Under the pieces are notes generated by a model. That model ran no database searches and was not told the origin of the DNA. It saw only the letters and a list, made by a program, of their open reading frames with translations. A stretch of 64,000 nt of DNA from Bacteroidota bacterium (GTDB lineage: Bacteria; Bacteroidota; Bacteroidia; Bacteroidales; UBA10428): the NCBI GenBank assembly GCA_003252385.1, contig QKEH01000008.1:111166-175165 (forward strand), in the 5' to 3' direction. How positions within the stretch are numbered: position 1 is the first letter of the stretch; the number at the start of each line of letters is the position of its first letter. Positions 53,528-62,149 of this stretch are shown piece by piece. The translations under genes were made by a program, and so were the position numbers.

Positions 53528-54800
53528 ATTTAAAAACCACCCTCTCATTCTCTCCAAAGCTCTCATAGCCCGAAGTAATTACCTGCTCGCCAGGTTTCAG
53601 GCCCTCCAGCACCTCGTAGTACAAGGGGTTTTGTTTGCCAATGCGAATATCGCGTCGGTACGCTGCCGAACCATCTTCGGCCACCACATAAACCCATTGC
53701 CCGCCGGTCGACTGGAAAAAACTACCCCTGGGAATCAGGATGGCCTGCTGGGTTTCGCCCAGTTCGAGGCTGATGTGGTAACTCTGCCCGGCACGAATAT
53801 TTGCAGGTTGCTCCCCGGTAAAGATAAGATCTACTCCAAAACGCCCATCATGTACCTCGGGGTATACTTTAGTAACCTCCAGCTGAAAGGTATCGGCCTG
53901 TCGGTTAAAAGAGGCTCTCAGGCTGGTGCGTACCCGGTCGATGTAATGCTCATCTATGTCGGCGGTAATTTTAAAAGCACTCAAATCGTTTACCTGCCCA
54001 ATGCGTTGCCCCTTGTTGATGGATTGCCCCAGTTCGGCATCGAGAAAACCCAGTTGCCCGCTAATAGGCGCCTTTATGTTGAGCTCTTCCTGTTGCTGAT
54101 AGATCAGTTCCAGGTTTTTCTGCATATTATCCAGGTTACATTGAATTTTCTCCACCTGGTTTTTCCGGTACACCGAATCTTGTCGTTGCCGTTCGAGGGT
54201 AAGCTCCAGCATTTGCCGGGTGAGCTCATAATCTTCCTTCGACAACAAATATTCCTCGTCGGAAATGAGCGTTTCGGCATGCAGACGTTGATTGCGATCG
54301 TACACCCGCTTGCGTTGAACCAATTCGAACTGCTGATTTAACAAATCGCGCTGTAAGGCCAGTTTTTGCTGTTGCATATTCAGCTCCGTTTCGCGCAGAA
54401 AGTTAGCCTTTTCGGCCAGCTGCGCTTCACTGCTCAATATATTCAGGCTTAAATTGGTATTGCTCAGACGCAAAATTACTTCGCCGCGGGAAACCATGGT
54501 TCCTTCTTCAAGCAGCATCGACTCCACCATACCACCTTCTACCGCATCGAGATATACTATGGATATGGGTTCGACAATACCAATAATTCGTATGTAATCC
54601 TGGAAAGCACCTTCGGTAATGGTTTCGATGGTAAGCTTATCGCGCTCGGTACGGTAGGTAGATCGGTTATCGCGAAATGCAAACAAAGCAACCCCGGTGA
54701 GTACCACCAATCCCATACCTATAAACTTATAATGCCGGGGTTTGACCCATCGCTTATCCTCAATCTTTCGATCCATCGTTTCTATGGGAGTATCATTCAT
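53526..54800 (-). CDS. HlyD-family membrane fusion (periplasmic adaptor) protein
   Basis: A 424-residue adaptor anchored by one N-terminal TM helix (about 27-45, FIGMGLVVLTGVALFAF). A lipoyl-like half-motif (VEGGMVESMLLEEGTMVSRGEVILRL) follows, then a long coiled-coil hairpin (about 120-235, rich in Q, E, L, R), a second lipoyl half (NIKAPISGQLGFLDAELGQSINKGQRIGQV), and beta-barrel plus membrane-proximal domains to the end. In MacAB-type exporters it links the inner-membrane permease to an outer-membrane channel. No TolC-like gene is in the window. It is the first gene of the operon and divergent from the two-component genes. Confidence 0.92.
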   Translation of the reverse strand: MNDTPIETMDRKIEDKRWVKPRHYKFIGMGLVVLTGVALFAFRDNRSTYRTERDKLTIETITEGAFQDYIRIIGIVEPISIVYLDAVEGGMVESMLLEEGTMVSRGEVILRLSNTNLSLNILSSEAQLAEKANFLRETELNMQQQKLALQRDLLNQQFELVQRKRVYDRNQRLHAETLISDEEYLLSKEDYELTRQMLELTLERQRQDSVYRKNQVEKIQCNLDNMQKNLELIYQQQEELNIKAPISGQLGFLDAELGQSINKGQRIGQVNDLSAFKITADIDEHYIDRVRTSLRASFNRQADTFQLEVTKVYPEVHDGRFGVDLIFTGEQPANIRAGQSYHISLELGETQQAILIPRGSFFQSTGGQWVYVVAEDGSAAYRRDIRIGKQNPLYYEVLEGLKPGEQVITSGYESFGENERVVFK

Positions 54801-54900
54801 CCTGTTTCAAATTATGCATTTTCAAATGTTTCGGGGAGTAGGCCTTCGCCTACACCCGTCACATTTATCGAAAACCTATTTCTATTTCTTACCCAGGTAA

Positions 54901-54917
54901 ATCAAGGGGCATGCCAA
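54901..54917 (-). promoter_or_regulatory. Candidate sigma-54 (-24/-12) element for the exporter operon
   Basis: On the minus strand TTGGCATGCCCCTTGAT matches the -24 half (TTGGCA, G) and TTG of the -12 half at the correct spacing. The usual GC at -12 is GA, a notable deviation. It ends 100 bp upstream of the adaptor start, and a perfect dyad is located ~75 bp farther upstream. The neighbouring gene encodes a sigma-54 activator. Confidence 0.4.
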
Positions 54918-54991
54918 ATACTCATTGCGCTGATTATCTTATATATAATCTAACAACCCCTATCCCACCTGTCAAGAATATCGACAGAATT

Positions 54992-55010
54992 GTGTAAAAT
55001 ATTTTTACAC
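54992..55010. promoter_or_regulatory. Perfect dyad GTGTAAAA-TAT-TTTTACAC, probable regulator binding site
   Basis: Two perfect 8-bp arms around 3 bases, containing TGT-N11-ACA, a form typical of sites bound by NtrC-family activators. It is ~80 bp upstream of the response regulator start and roughly 100 bp upstream of the expected transcription start of the divergent exporter operon, the normal place for an enhancer site. Regulator identity is inference. Confidence 0.6.
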
Positions 55011-55088
55011 TTGCTTGAAGCCAGCGGGAATCATGGATACCTTTGTTATAACCGTACTGGCCTTGAAAGGTCGAAAAAATTACCGGCT

Positions 55089-56450
55089 ATGCTGAAAGGA
55101 AAAATTCTTATAGTAGATGACAATAAAAGCGCACTAAGTGCTTTACGCCTGCTCCTACAGTTCGAATTTGATGAAGTAAAAACCCTGAGCAGTCCCAACC
55201 AGATTAACAGCGAATTGCAAAAGCTGGATTACGACCTGATTTTGCTCGACATGAACTTTTCGGCTGGAATCAACACCGGAAATGAAGGTTTGTACTGGCT
55301 GGATGAAATTAAAAAGCAGGCCCCTGCCACCGAAGTGATCATGATTACTGCGTATGGCGATGTGGAGTTGGCCGTGAAGGCACTGAAGCGTGGTGCTGCC
55401 GATTTTATCCTGAAACCCTGGGAAAATGAAAAGCTGATTGCCACCCTGCATTCGGCGTTCCAGCTTCGCCAGTCGAAACAGGAGGTAGGCCATTTACGAA
55501 GCCGTGAACGATCGCTCAAACACGAACTAAATGCTGCGCAACCGATTATTGTGGGCACCTCGCCCGGAGTTTTACGAATGATGAAGCTGATCCAAAAGGT
55601 GGCTCAAACCGATGCCAACATTCTGATTACCGGCGAAAACGGCACCGGCAAGGAACTGGTAGCCCGCGAGATTCATCGTAAATCGAAGCGAAGCGACGAG
55701 GTGCTGGTTACCGTGGATATGGGCTCCCTAAACGAAAACCTTTTCGAGAGCGAACTTTTTGGCCATAAGAAAGGTGCCTTTACCGACGCCCGGGAAGACC
55801 GAGTGGGTAAAATGCAATTGGCCGATAAGGGCACTCTCTTCTTCGATGAAATTGGCAACCTGAGCCTTCCCCTTCAATCGAAATTACTGGTAGCACTGGA
55901 AAGTCGGGTGGTAGTGCCGGTTGGTGGCAACCAACCCGTTCCGGTCGATATTCGACTGATCAGTGCTACCAATTGCAATCCGGAACTCATGGTTTCCCAA
56001 GGCAGTTTTCGCGAGGATTTGCTCTACCGGCTCAACACCATTCACATTGAAGTACCTCCCCTGCGCGACCGCGGCGAGGATATTGAACTACTCTCCCATT
56101 TCTTCCTGAAGCGTTTCGAAAATAAGTACCATAAAAACTCTCTGACACTGAGCCCTCAAGCTGTTAAAAAACTCACCAAGCACGCTTGGCCGGGGAATAT
56201 CCGCGAGCTGCAACACACCATTGAAAAAGCAGTGATCCTCTCCGAAGGCAGTAACCTCAAAGCCGAAGATTTTATATTCCGGGCTCCGGGACGAAAAATG
56301 CACGCGCCCAATCAAACTCTTGAAGATATGGAACGCGACCTGATTGAGGATGCCATGGAACGCAACGATGGCAATTTGACCGCAACGGCCGATCAGTTGG
56401 GCATATCGCGACAAACCCTCTACAACAAAATTAAGCGGTATGACCTTTAA
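55089..56450 (+). CDS. Sigma-54-dependent response regulator (NtrC family)
   Basis: A 453-residue regulator from the ATG at 55089 (MLKGKILIVDDNKSAL); the track's longer frame adds residues without similarity. The receiver domain (1-~125) has acidic residues D10 D11 and phosphorylation site D54 (ILLDMNF). The AAA+ domain has Walker A GENGTGKE, the sigma-54 contact loop GAFTDA (GAFTGA in the classic family; the variant D is common in Bacteroidota relatives), Walker B FFDEIGNL and the R finger region FREDLLYRLN. The C-terminal Fis-type helix-turn-helix reads LTATADQLGISRQTLYNKIKRYDL. Its 3' end overlaps the kinase gene. It probably activates the divergent exporter operon. Confidence 0.94.
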   Translation: MLKGKILIVDDNKSALSALRLLLQFEFDEVKTLSSPNQINSELQKLDYDLILLDMNFSAGINTGNEGLYWLDEIKKQAPATEVIMITAYGDVELAVKALKRGAADFILKPWENEKLIATLHSAFQLRQSKQEVGHLRSRERSLKHELNAAQPIIVGTSPGVLRMMKLIQKVAQTDANILITGENGTGKELVAREIHRKSKRSDEVLVTVDMGSLNENLFESELFGHKKGAFTDAREDRVGKMQLADKGTLFFDEIGNLSLPLQSKLLVALESRVVVPVGGNQPVPVDIRLISATNCNPELMVSQGSFREDLLYRLNTIHIEVPPLRDRGEDIELLSHFFLKRFENKYHKNSLTLSPQAVKKLTKHAWPGNIRELQHTIEKAVILSEGSNLKAEDFIFRAPGRKMHAPNQTLEDMERDLIEDAMERNDGNLTATADQLGISRQTLYNKIKRYDL

Positions 56451-57771
56451 GTTTCTCAATACCGCGCTTATCCTTCGTCTGTTGCTGTTCCTGCTCGCGG
56501 GAATACTGCTGGGATACTCTCTGCACTCCGGCCAGTTGCAATGGACGGTTATCCTTTCCATTATTTCAGTGGCACTACTAATCCACGTGCAACTCTATTT
56601 TAACCGCATCAACGAAAAACTGAGCTATTTCTTCGATGCGGTCCGCAACGAAGATTCCACCCTTCATTTCAACGAAAACACAGGACACAAAGCCACTAAA
56701 GAACTACATGCCAGCTTAAACAAGCTGAATGCCACCCTTTCCGAAATAAAAATACGCAACGAGTACAACGAACGGTTTTATCGCGAACTACTCCGGTATT
56801 CAGCTACGGGAATTGTGGTTGTCGATACACGGGACTATGTAGAACTGATCAACGAGGCCGCGCTGCGACTGCTGGACTTACCGGCCATGGCCCATTTGGG
56901 TATCCTGCAGCAAAAAAGAACCGAACTGCATACCCTGATGAAAGAACTGCAGCCCGGTCAGGTACGCACCTTAAAATACCTCAGAGGCCAGCAAATACAT
57001 CCGCTTTCGGTGCAGGTAGCCGATGTGCAGTTTGGTAACCTGTGCTACCAGGTATTCTCCTTACACGATATTAAGGTGGAAATGGAAGAAAACGAGGTGG
57101 AATCGTGGCAAAAACTCATCCGGGTACTCACCCACGAAATTATAAACTCGGTAGCGCCCATTACTTCGCTGAGTGCTACCATGCAACGCTTCCTGAACTT
57201 TGAAGATGCCAGCCAAACCGACACCTATCTGGCCAAGGCTCGCGAAGGCCTGATGGTAATAGAAGAAACCGGAAAGGGACTGATGCACTTTATAGACAAC
57301 TACCGGCGACTGACCAAGCTCCCCAAACCCATATTCAAAGCAGTTGGGATCCAAGACTGGATCCACCGCATCGAACTATTGCTCAGGGATCGTTTTGAAG
57401 AAGAGCACATACAGTTTAAACTCCAGCTTCAATCGTCTCAAAAAGAAATACCGGCTGACGAAAAACTCCTCAGCCAGGTCTTGATCAACATTCTGAAGAA
57501 TGCCATGGAAGCCATGCAGGATGCTCCCGTTCGCGAAATAATCATCAAAACCCGTGACGCAGAAGGCAAAATGCAGCTTTCGATATCCAATACCGGTAAA
57601 CCTATACCTGCCGATTTACTTGATAAAATTTTTATTCCATTTTTTAGCACTAAAGAGCAGGGCTCAGGTATTGGACTCAGCATTTCGAGGCAAATTATGC
57701 GACTGCACAAGGGCAGTATCTCCGTGCAGAGCTCCGAAGACCAACGAACGGTTTTCGTTTTAACTTTTTAG
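56440..57771 (+). CDS. Sensor histidine kinase
   Basis: A 443-residue kinase overlapping the regulator gene by 11 bp. Two N-terminal TM helices (about 8-28, 34-53) have only a ~6-residue loop between them, so there is no periplasmic sensor. A linker and PAS-like domain (about 115-210) follow, then the H-box with H232 (LIRVLTHEIINSVAPITSL), N-box (QVLINILKNAMEA), and G-boxes (SISNTGKPIP, GSGIGLSISRQIM). It should sense a membrane or cytoplasmic signal, possibly envelope stress, and phosphorylate the adjacent regulator. Confidence 0.93.
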   Translation: MTFKFLNTALILRLLLFLLAGILLGYSLHSGQLQWTVILSIISVALLIHVQLYFNRINEKLSYFFDAVRNEDSTLHFNENTGHKATKELHASLNKLNATLSEIKIRNEYNERFYRELLRYSATGIVVVDTRDYVELINEAALRLLDLPAMAHLGILQQKRTELHTLMKELQPGQVRTLKYLRGQQIHPLSVQVADVQFGNLCYQVFSLHDIKVEMEENEVESWQKLIRVLTHEIINSVAPITSLSATMQRFLNFEDASQTDTYLAKAREGLMVIEETGKGLMHFIDNYRRLTKLPKPIFKAVGIQDWIHRIELLLRDRFEEEHIQFKLQLQSSQKEIPADEKLLSQVLINILKNAMEAMQDAPVREIIIKTRDAEGKMQLSISNTGKPIPADLLDKIFIPFFSTKEQGSGIGLSISRQIMRLHKGSISVQSSEDQRTVFVLTF

Positions 57772-58003
57772 GCTCACCTGTTTGGTTACTACGAACCTGA
57801 GTTGAATCATCTGCATTAAGCTGAACAGTTATACCCGGCACCTGACTCCAATCAATAGCTGAAGAGCAATCCATCAATTTGTTTTAATCTGTATACTGAG
57901 CAGGCAATAATACACCCTGCCATTTCTTCAATTTCGTGAATGGCACACATCCAAATGGTACGTTTTCTTACCTCCATTTCAATTCAACAGGCTTATAAAA
58001 TTA
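57772..58003. other. Gap between kinase and terminator
   Basis: No gene or repeat seen in these ~230 bases; they lie between the kinase stop and a shared terminator hairpin. Confidence 0.4.
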
Positions 58004-58033
58004 AAACGCCCTGAAGGTTTCTTCAGGGCGTTT
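58004..58033. terminator. Bidirectional terminator
   Basis: A perfect 13-bp stem (AAACGCCCTGAAG / CTTCAGGGCGTTT) with a GTTT loop and A/T-rich flanks lies between the plus-strand kinase and the minus-strand M56 gene, 20 bp past the stop of the latter. Confidence 0.9.
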
Positions 58034-58052
58034 CTCTTATGCTTTCTAGATA

Positions 58053-60374
58053 TTACTGAAACGAGACCGTCACCCCACCTCCAGAGGTGCGCAATACCAC
58101 CGGTATGCCGCCTCCGTTCATTTTACCCTGTATGGCGTTCTTTTGTGTCTGCCCCGAGAAGTTCTCCAGCGGTATGGACACCTTGTTGCCCTTCAAATCC
58201 AAATCCATACCCAGTCCTTTGGGAATACTCACACGTATACTGCCCCCGCTGGTAGTTAACTCGAGTTTTCGGCTTAATCCGGTAATGTCGGCCTGAATGG
58301 AACCTCCGCTGGTCGATGCAGAAAGATATTCGGCATATCCAATAACCGAAATACCACCCCCGCTGGTCGAAACTTCAGCTTCGCCAAGAATGTCGGTCAG
58401 ATGTATTCCTCCACCGCTGGTATGTCCGGATATGGTTCCATAGGCCTTATCCACAGTAATACTGCCTCCACTGGTATGCAGCGTCAGGTGCCCCTTCTGA
58501 TCCTTCACCTGAATGGATCCTCCGGAAGTAGTAGCATCCACCACCCCGGTAACCGATTCGATACGAATGCTTCCCCCACTGGTTTTCAAGGATTGATCCC
58601 CTTTCAGGGCATCGGCCTGTATGCTGCCCCCGCTGGTAAGCAGTTTACTGGCTACTCGGGTAGGAGCAAATACAATGAACGAAATATTTGCCCGCTTCCA
58701 CAAAGAACTATAACTGGTGCGCTTGGCATGAGCAATCACCGTATTCCCGCTTTTTTCAATTTTTATTTCATAGTAGGCCTTCAATTCATCCAACATAGGG
58801 TCGTTCGGCTTCAACAGGTGTCCGTCCACCTTGACGAAAGCCTGAACTTCCACTTCGCTTCCATTGCCCCCATGCAATTCTATACTTCCTCCTGATGTTT
58901 GTACACTGAGTTTTCCATCATCTGTCTGATTGAACTTCTTCACAATGGATGGATCTGCCCCCCAGCTATTCGTTTTGTGCCGGACGTTTTGCACCGGTTT
59001 GTTCTCATCCGGCAAGGGGTTGGAATTTATTTTGTTCGCTGCTGAAATATCCAGCCGTGCCAGGTTATTCGATGCATTCGCTGCAGTGGACAAATTGCCT
59101 TGCCGGTCATCTGGTTCGTGCTCGGCAACCTCCTGGTTGCTCTCTTGCTGTTGCAGCGCAGACAGATGGTTTCCACGGAGTTCAGCTCGGGAATTTTGAA
59201 TCGACATTGCATCCGGTTGGTTTATCATACCGGATGCAGCCTCCCGGGGTTCTTCCCCGTTGGCGTTGTTAACGTTTTGCTCGGTTCGTAGTTCTTGTTC
59301 CGATTTCTGTTTGGTGTAGGCAAAAGATACCAGGCAAACTACGACCACAATTATCGTGGCCAGAAATGCTTTGATTTTAAAATTGGTCTTCATGGTTTCG
59401 TGAATAATTAATCGTTGTATTCTTTGTTTAAGTTTCTTTTGGTTGCCTGCAAAAGCCACTGCAAACCGGGGCTGAACCAGCGATAATGCTGCCATTTCGG
59501 TGAGCGACCGGGCGAGGGTCATTTCGCTGGCACCTCCCTGAATGGCCATATCATCGCAGGCATGCTCACGCTCGGTACGCAGAGCCGACGAAAGCCACCA
59601 TATACCCGGATGGAAAAAAAAGACGGTTTCCAAAAAACTCTGGATTAGGTTCACCAGATAGTCGTTCCTATTAATATGGGCCAACTCGTGCAAAATGATA
59701 GTTTCCAGTTGCTCGGCCGACAAACCTGTAAGTACCGTAGCCGGAAACAGGATCATCGGTTTTGCGTGGCCAATAACTATGGGGGTGACAATTTTAAGGG
59801 AACTGGCTCCTCTTACCAGTCGAGCAACATTCAACTTTAAGCTCAACTTTATAATCAATTCCTGGATCGACTCGCTAACGGGTTGCGCAATACTCCTTAA
59901 TCGAAGCATCCATACCATACCCCCAACATACTTCAGGAAGAGAAAAACAAAACCCAGAAACCAAATGGCGACCAGGGCTGGCAAATGTTTTTCGAAATAC
60001 GAAACGAACCACAGGCGCAAACCGGATTCCTGGCTCCTATTGCCCGTCGAAGCAAGATTGGAAGTAAGCGATGCCGGGAGCAAACGCACATCGGCTTCAT
60101 GTTGCAGGGTCTGAGGTTGTATTTGTTCATTCATTACTTTCAGTACCGTACCAGGGTTATAATGCCTGACAAAAGTAACTGCCGAGGTCATGCAAATACC
60201 CATAAGGACCAGCACCAGCAGCGTGTAGCGCACATGGGCTTTTTTTTGATGCGTAGCCGCAAGCAAACCAAGTGCCAGCAGGGTTCCTAAGGCAATTTGC
60301 CAGATGGAATGAACCAAAGTCCACCCAAGTGCCTCAATTAAGGGATTTTCAGCGAGAAGAGCCATGGTTTTCAT
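58053..60374 (-). CDS. M56 (BlaR1-type) membrane metalloprotease with C-terminal DUF4097-like repeat domain
   Basis: A 773-residue protein. The N-terminal M56 part has TM helices at about 17-40, 50-68, 130-155 and a fourth at ~335-352. The zinc site is HELAH (H229-H233), with EREHACDD farther on. In BlaR1/MecR1, this protease responds to ligand binding outside the cell and relieves repression by BlaI/MecI. Here the penicillin-binding sensor is missing. Instead ~400 periplasmic residues follow: a low-complexity linker, then a beta-helix-like domain with ten copies of a TSGGSI-type motif (TTSGGSIQVKD, HTSGGSITVDK, STSGGGISVIG). The start overlaps the BlaI stop by 4 bp, so it works with that repressor. 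The sensed signal is unknown. Confidence 0.87.
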   Translation of the reverse strand: MKTMALLAENPLIEALGWTLVHSIWQIALGTLLALGLLAATHQKKAHVRYTLLVLVLMGICMTSAVTFVRHYNPGTVLKVMNEQIQPQTLQHEADVRLLPASLTSNLASTGNRSQESGLRLWFVSYFEKHLPALVAIWFLGFVFLFLKYVGGMVWMLRLRSIAQPVSESIQELIIKLSLKLNVARLVRGASSLKIVTPIVIGHAKPMILFPATVLTGLSAEQLETIILHELAHINRNDYLVNLIQSFLETVFFFHPGIWWLSSALRTEREHACDDMAIQGGASEMTLARSLTEMAALSLVQPRFAVAFAGNQKKLKQRIQRLIIHETMKTNFKIKAFLATIIVVVVCLVSFAYTKQKSEQELRTEQNVNNANGEEPREAASGMINQPDAMSIQNSRAELRGNHLSALQQQESNQEVAEHEPDDRQGNLSTAANASNNLARLDISAANKINSNPLPDENKPVQNVRHKTNSWGADPSIVKKFNQTDDGKLSVQTSGGSIELHGGNGSEVEVQAFVKVDGHLLKPNDPMLDELKAYYEIKIEKSGNTVIAHAKRTSYSSLWKRANISFIVFAPTRVASKLLTSGGSIQADALKGDQSLKTSGGSIRIESVTGVVDATTSGGSIQVKDQKGHLTLHTSGGSITVDKAYGTISGHTSGGGIHLTDILGEAEVSTSGGGISVIGYAEYLSASTSGGSIQADITGLSRKLELTTSGGSIRVSIPKGLGMDLDLKGNKVSIPLENFSGQTQKNAIQGKMNGGGIPVVLRTSGGGVTVSFQ

Positions 60375-60748
60375 ATTCGGTTGTTTTTTTCCATATCATC
60401 CAACATTTTCCGTATTTCATTTATTTCTTCCTGCGAAGCCGAATAGCTGCCCAGGGTTTTCATGATCAACCGTTGGGCCGATCCCATAAATGCACCATCA
60501 AGCAGTTTATCAATCAGAACTCTCTGGGTATCGTCCTGCTGAAGTTCCGCATAATACAAATGTTTTTTACCTTCTGTCACGCGCCGCACATACCTTTTTT
60601 GGGTCATTATTTGCATGATTTTCAGAGTAGTGGTATACCCGGTAGGGCGCTCCTGATTAATACATTCATTGATTTCCTTTACCGTCTGCGGCTGTTTCTG
60701 CCACAAGAGTTGTAAGATCTCCAGTTCGGAGGCAGTTGGCTTATTCAT
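60371..60748 (-). CDS. BlaI/MecI-family transcriptional repressor
   Basis: A 125-residue winged-helix regulator: ASELEILQLLWQKQPQTVKEINECI and RPTGYTTTLKIMQIMTQKRYVRRVTEGKKHLYYAEL fit the BlaI/MecI DNA-binding domain. The C-terminal helical dimerisation region contains the stretch where M56-triggered cleavage occurs in relatives. Three matching palindromes directly upstream are its probable operators. It is coupled by ATGA to the M56 protease gene, the usual pairing. Confidence 0.93.
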   Translation of the reverse strand: MNKPTASELEILQLLWQKQPQTVKEINECINQERPTGYTTTLKIMQIMTQKRYVRRVTEGKKHLYYAELQQDDTQRVLIDKLLDGAFMGSAQRLIMKTLGSYSASQEEINEIRKMLDDMEKNNRI

Positions 60749-60754
60749 TTTATC

Positions 60755-60770
60755 TACGAATTAGTTCGTA
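60755..60770. promoter_or_regulatory. BlaI-type operator dyad 1 (TACGAA-TTAG-TTCGTA)
   Basis: Perfect 6-bp arms around four bases, 7 bp upstream of the repressor ATG, overlapping the expected transcription start. Confidence 0.85.
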
Positions 60771-60771
60771 A

Positions 60772-60801
60772 CAAATATATACGAAGTTGTTCGTAATAAA
60801 A
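60772..60801 (-). promoter_or_regulatory. Candidate promoter of the BlaI-M56 operon
   Basis: On the minus strand TATATTTG (60772-60779) matches the -7 TAnnTTTG box exactly; an 18-base spacer and TTTT at the -33 place follow. The spacer is almost entirely filled by operator dyad 2, so repressor binding would block polymerase directly. Confidence 0.6.
60780..60795. promoter_or_regulatory. BlaI-type operator dyad 2 (TACGAA-GTTG-TTCGTA)
   Basis: Perfect 6-bp arms with the same half-site as dyads 1 and 3; centre-to-centre distance of 25 bp to dyad 1. Confidence 0.88.
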
Positions 60802-60809
60802 ATATTTTG

Positions 60810-60825
60810 TACGAATTTTTTCGTA
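60810..60825. promoter_or_regulatory. BlaI-type operator dyad 3 (TACGAA-TTTT-TTCGTA)
   Basis: Perfect 6-bp arms, 30 bp centre-to-centre from dyad 2, upstream of the -33 region. It completes a cluster of three identical-half-site operators in 71 bp. Confidence 0.85.
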
Positions 60826-60950
60826 ATTATTTTACCAAAGGAAATAGATTTTCACATTTTTCGGGTGACTGTAAATCCTTCAGGTATTGAAAAGACAGGA
60901 TCTGGAAAGTTTCTTTCGGGCTGAACGGTATATGGATGGGTACCGTCCTT

Positions 60951-62021
60951 TTATACCTGCTCCGCAAGAGGTATCGGAACCAACTGAAAACGCCCCAAAA
61001 CAGGATGATGGTCGGTATGTTCAAATTCCAGATTGATGGTTTCCACCCCAAGTACCCGAACATTGGGCGATGCCAGGAAATAGTCGATAATGGTGGTTTC
61101 AGTTTTCCCCTTGTGGTAAGGAGCCTCAACACAGCGGTTACTGGGCGTACGGCTATCGAATGCCCAGTGCCAATCGGAGGGCAATAAATCCTGAGCCACT
61201 TGCATAAAATGAATACTATCCAATTGCCATCCCAAAATTTCAGGCTTCATTTCGGGCGGGCACAGGTTCCAGTCGCCGCCCACTATTACGTAATTGCCCT
61301 GCCGGTATTCGCTTGTAACAAATGTCTTGAGTTGTTCCATTTGTTGCTTTCGCGCCTTCTCATCGCCAAAAGCCGAATTGTGGGTGTTCACCAGCAGCAG
61401 CTCCCCTCCCGACTGTACCGGATAACGGCACACCATAAAGCACCGGTCAAGCATAAACAGCTGCAGGGGAAAGCTAAAATCACCCTCGTAGGAATGGCGG
61501 GTAACTACATGGGGCTGAAAGCGGCTCAGGGTGGTTAGCCCGGCCAGCACCCTTCCCATGGGTTTGCACAGGGGCGAGGGCACAAACAGCACCTTGTAGT
61601 TTGTAGCAAAAAACGAGGCAAAATCAGGACGGAGAGAACGAAGCACAGCATATTCATCCTGATAGTAACTCCGTTTCGAATACCGGTCGACCTCCTGTAG
61701 CAAGAACACATCTACGGTATCCTGCTGTTTGATATACCTGCTTATAGCTTCCAGATTGATTGCCGTTTGTGTCTTTGAAGCCCGTACCTGCTGCCCTCCT
61801 TCATAAAAGAAATCCATATCCTTATCGAGACCCGCATAACCGATATTCCAACTTAACAGATGAATTACTGCAGTGTCGCGCAAGACCGTTGCAGTTGGCG
61901 GATCTGCCACCGTTTCAAGTGCTTCGGGACGGTAATCGGTAATCCCTATCAGAACAAAAAAAATAACGGGTAACGAAAGGGCTCCTACCCCTATCCATAC
62001 GAAACCTGAAAACCGTCTCAT
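60951..62021 (-). CDS. Endonuclease/exonuclease/phosphatase family membrane-anchored protein
   Basis: A 356-residue protein from the ATG at 62021 (MRRFSGFVWIGVG); the upstream track start adds a basic stretch without similarity. One N-terminal TM helix (about 4-26) anchors it, with the EEP hydrolase domain outside. Family motifs are complete: LLSWNIGYAG, LLQEVDR (metal-binding Glu), VNTHNSAFGDEKARKQQM, VGGDWNLCPPE, and EFEHTDHHPV at the end (catalytic Asp-His). The substrate could be nucleic acid, a sugar phosphate or a phospholipid. An overlapping minus-strand ORF (60827-61132) is not credible. Confidence 0.88.
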   Translation of the reverse strand: MRRFSGFVWIGVGALSLPVIFFVLIGITDYRPEALETVADPPTATVLRDTAVIHLLSWNIGYAGLDKDMDFFYEGGQQVRASKTQTAINLEAISRYIKQQDTVDVFLLQEVDRYSKRSYYQDEYAVLRSLRPDFASFFATNYKVLFVPSPLCKPMGRVLAGLTTLSRFQPHVVTRHSYEGDFSFPLQLFMLDRCFMVCRYPVQSGGELLLVNTHNSAFGDEKARKQQMEQLKTFVTSEYRQGNYVIVGGDWNLCPPEMKPEILGWQLDSIHFMQVAQDLLPSDWHWAFDSRTPSNRCVEAPYHKGKTETTIIDYFLASPNVRVLGVETINLEFEHTDHHPVLGRFQLVPIPLAEQV

Positions 62022-62149
62022 GACAAAATATTTCCTTTTAAAAAATGAAACGTACCGCAAACCGGCCCTTCTCACCGGAACTCTACGCTATACCCTTCAA
62101 AGTTATGTCGAAAAAATCATACTGTACCCATTTTAAATTCAACATTCGT

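Noticed and set aside
60827-61132. 101-residue minus-strand ORF downstream of the EEP-family gene
   Set aside because: Two thirds of it overlap the 3' end of the EEP gene in another frame, without family features.
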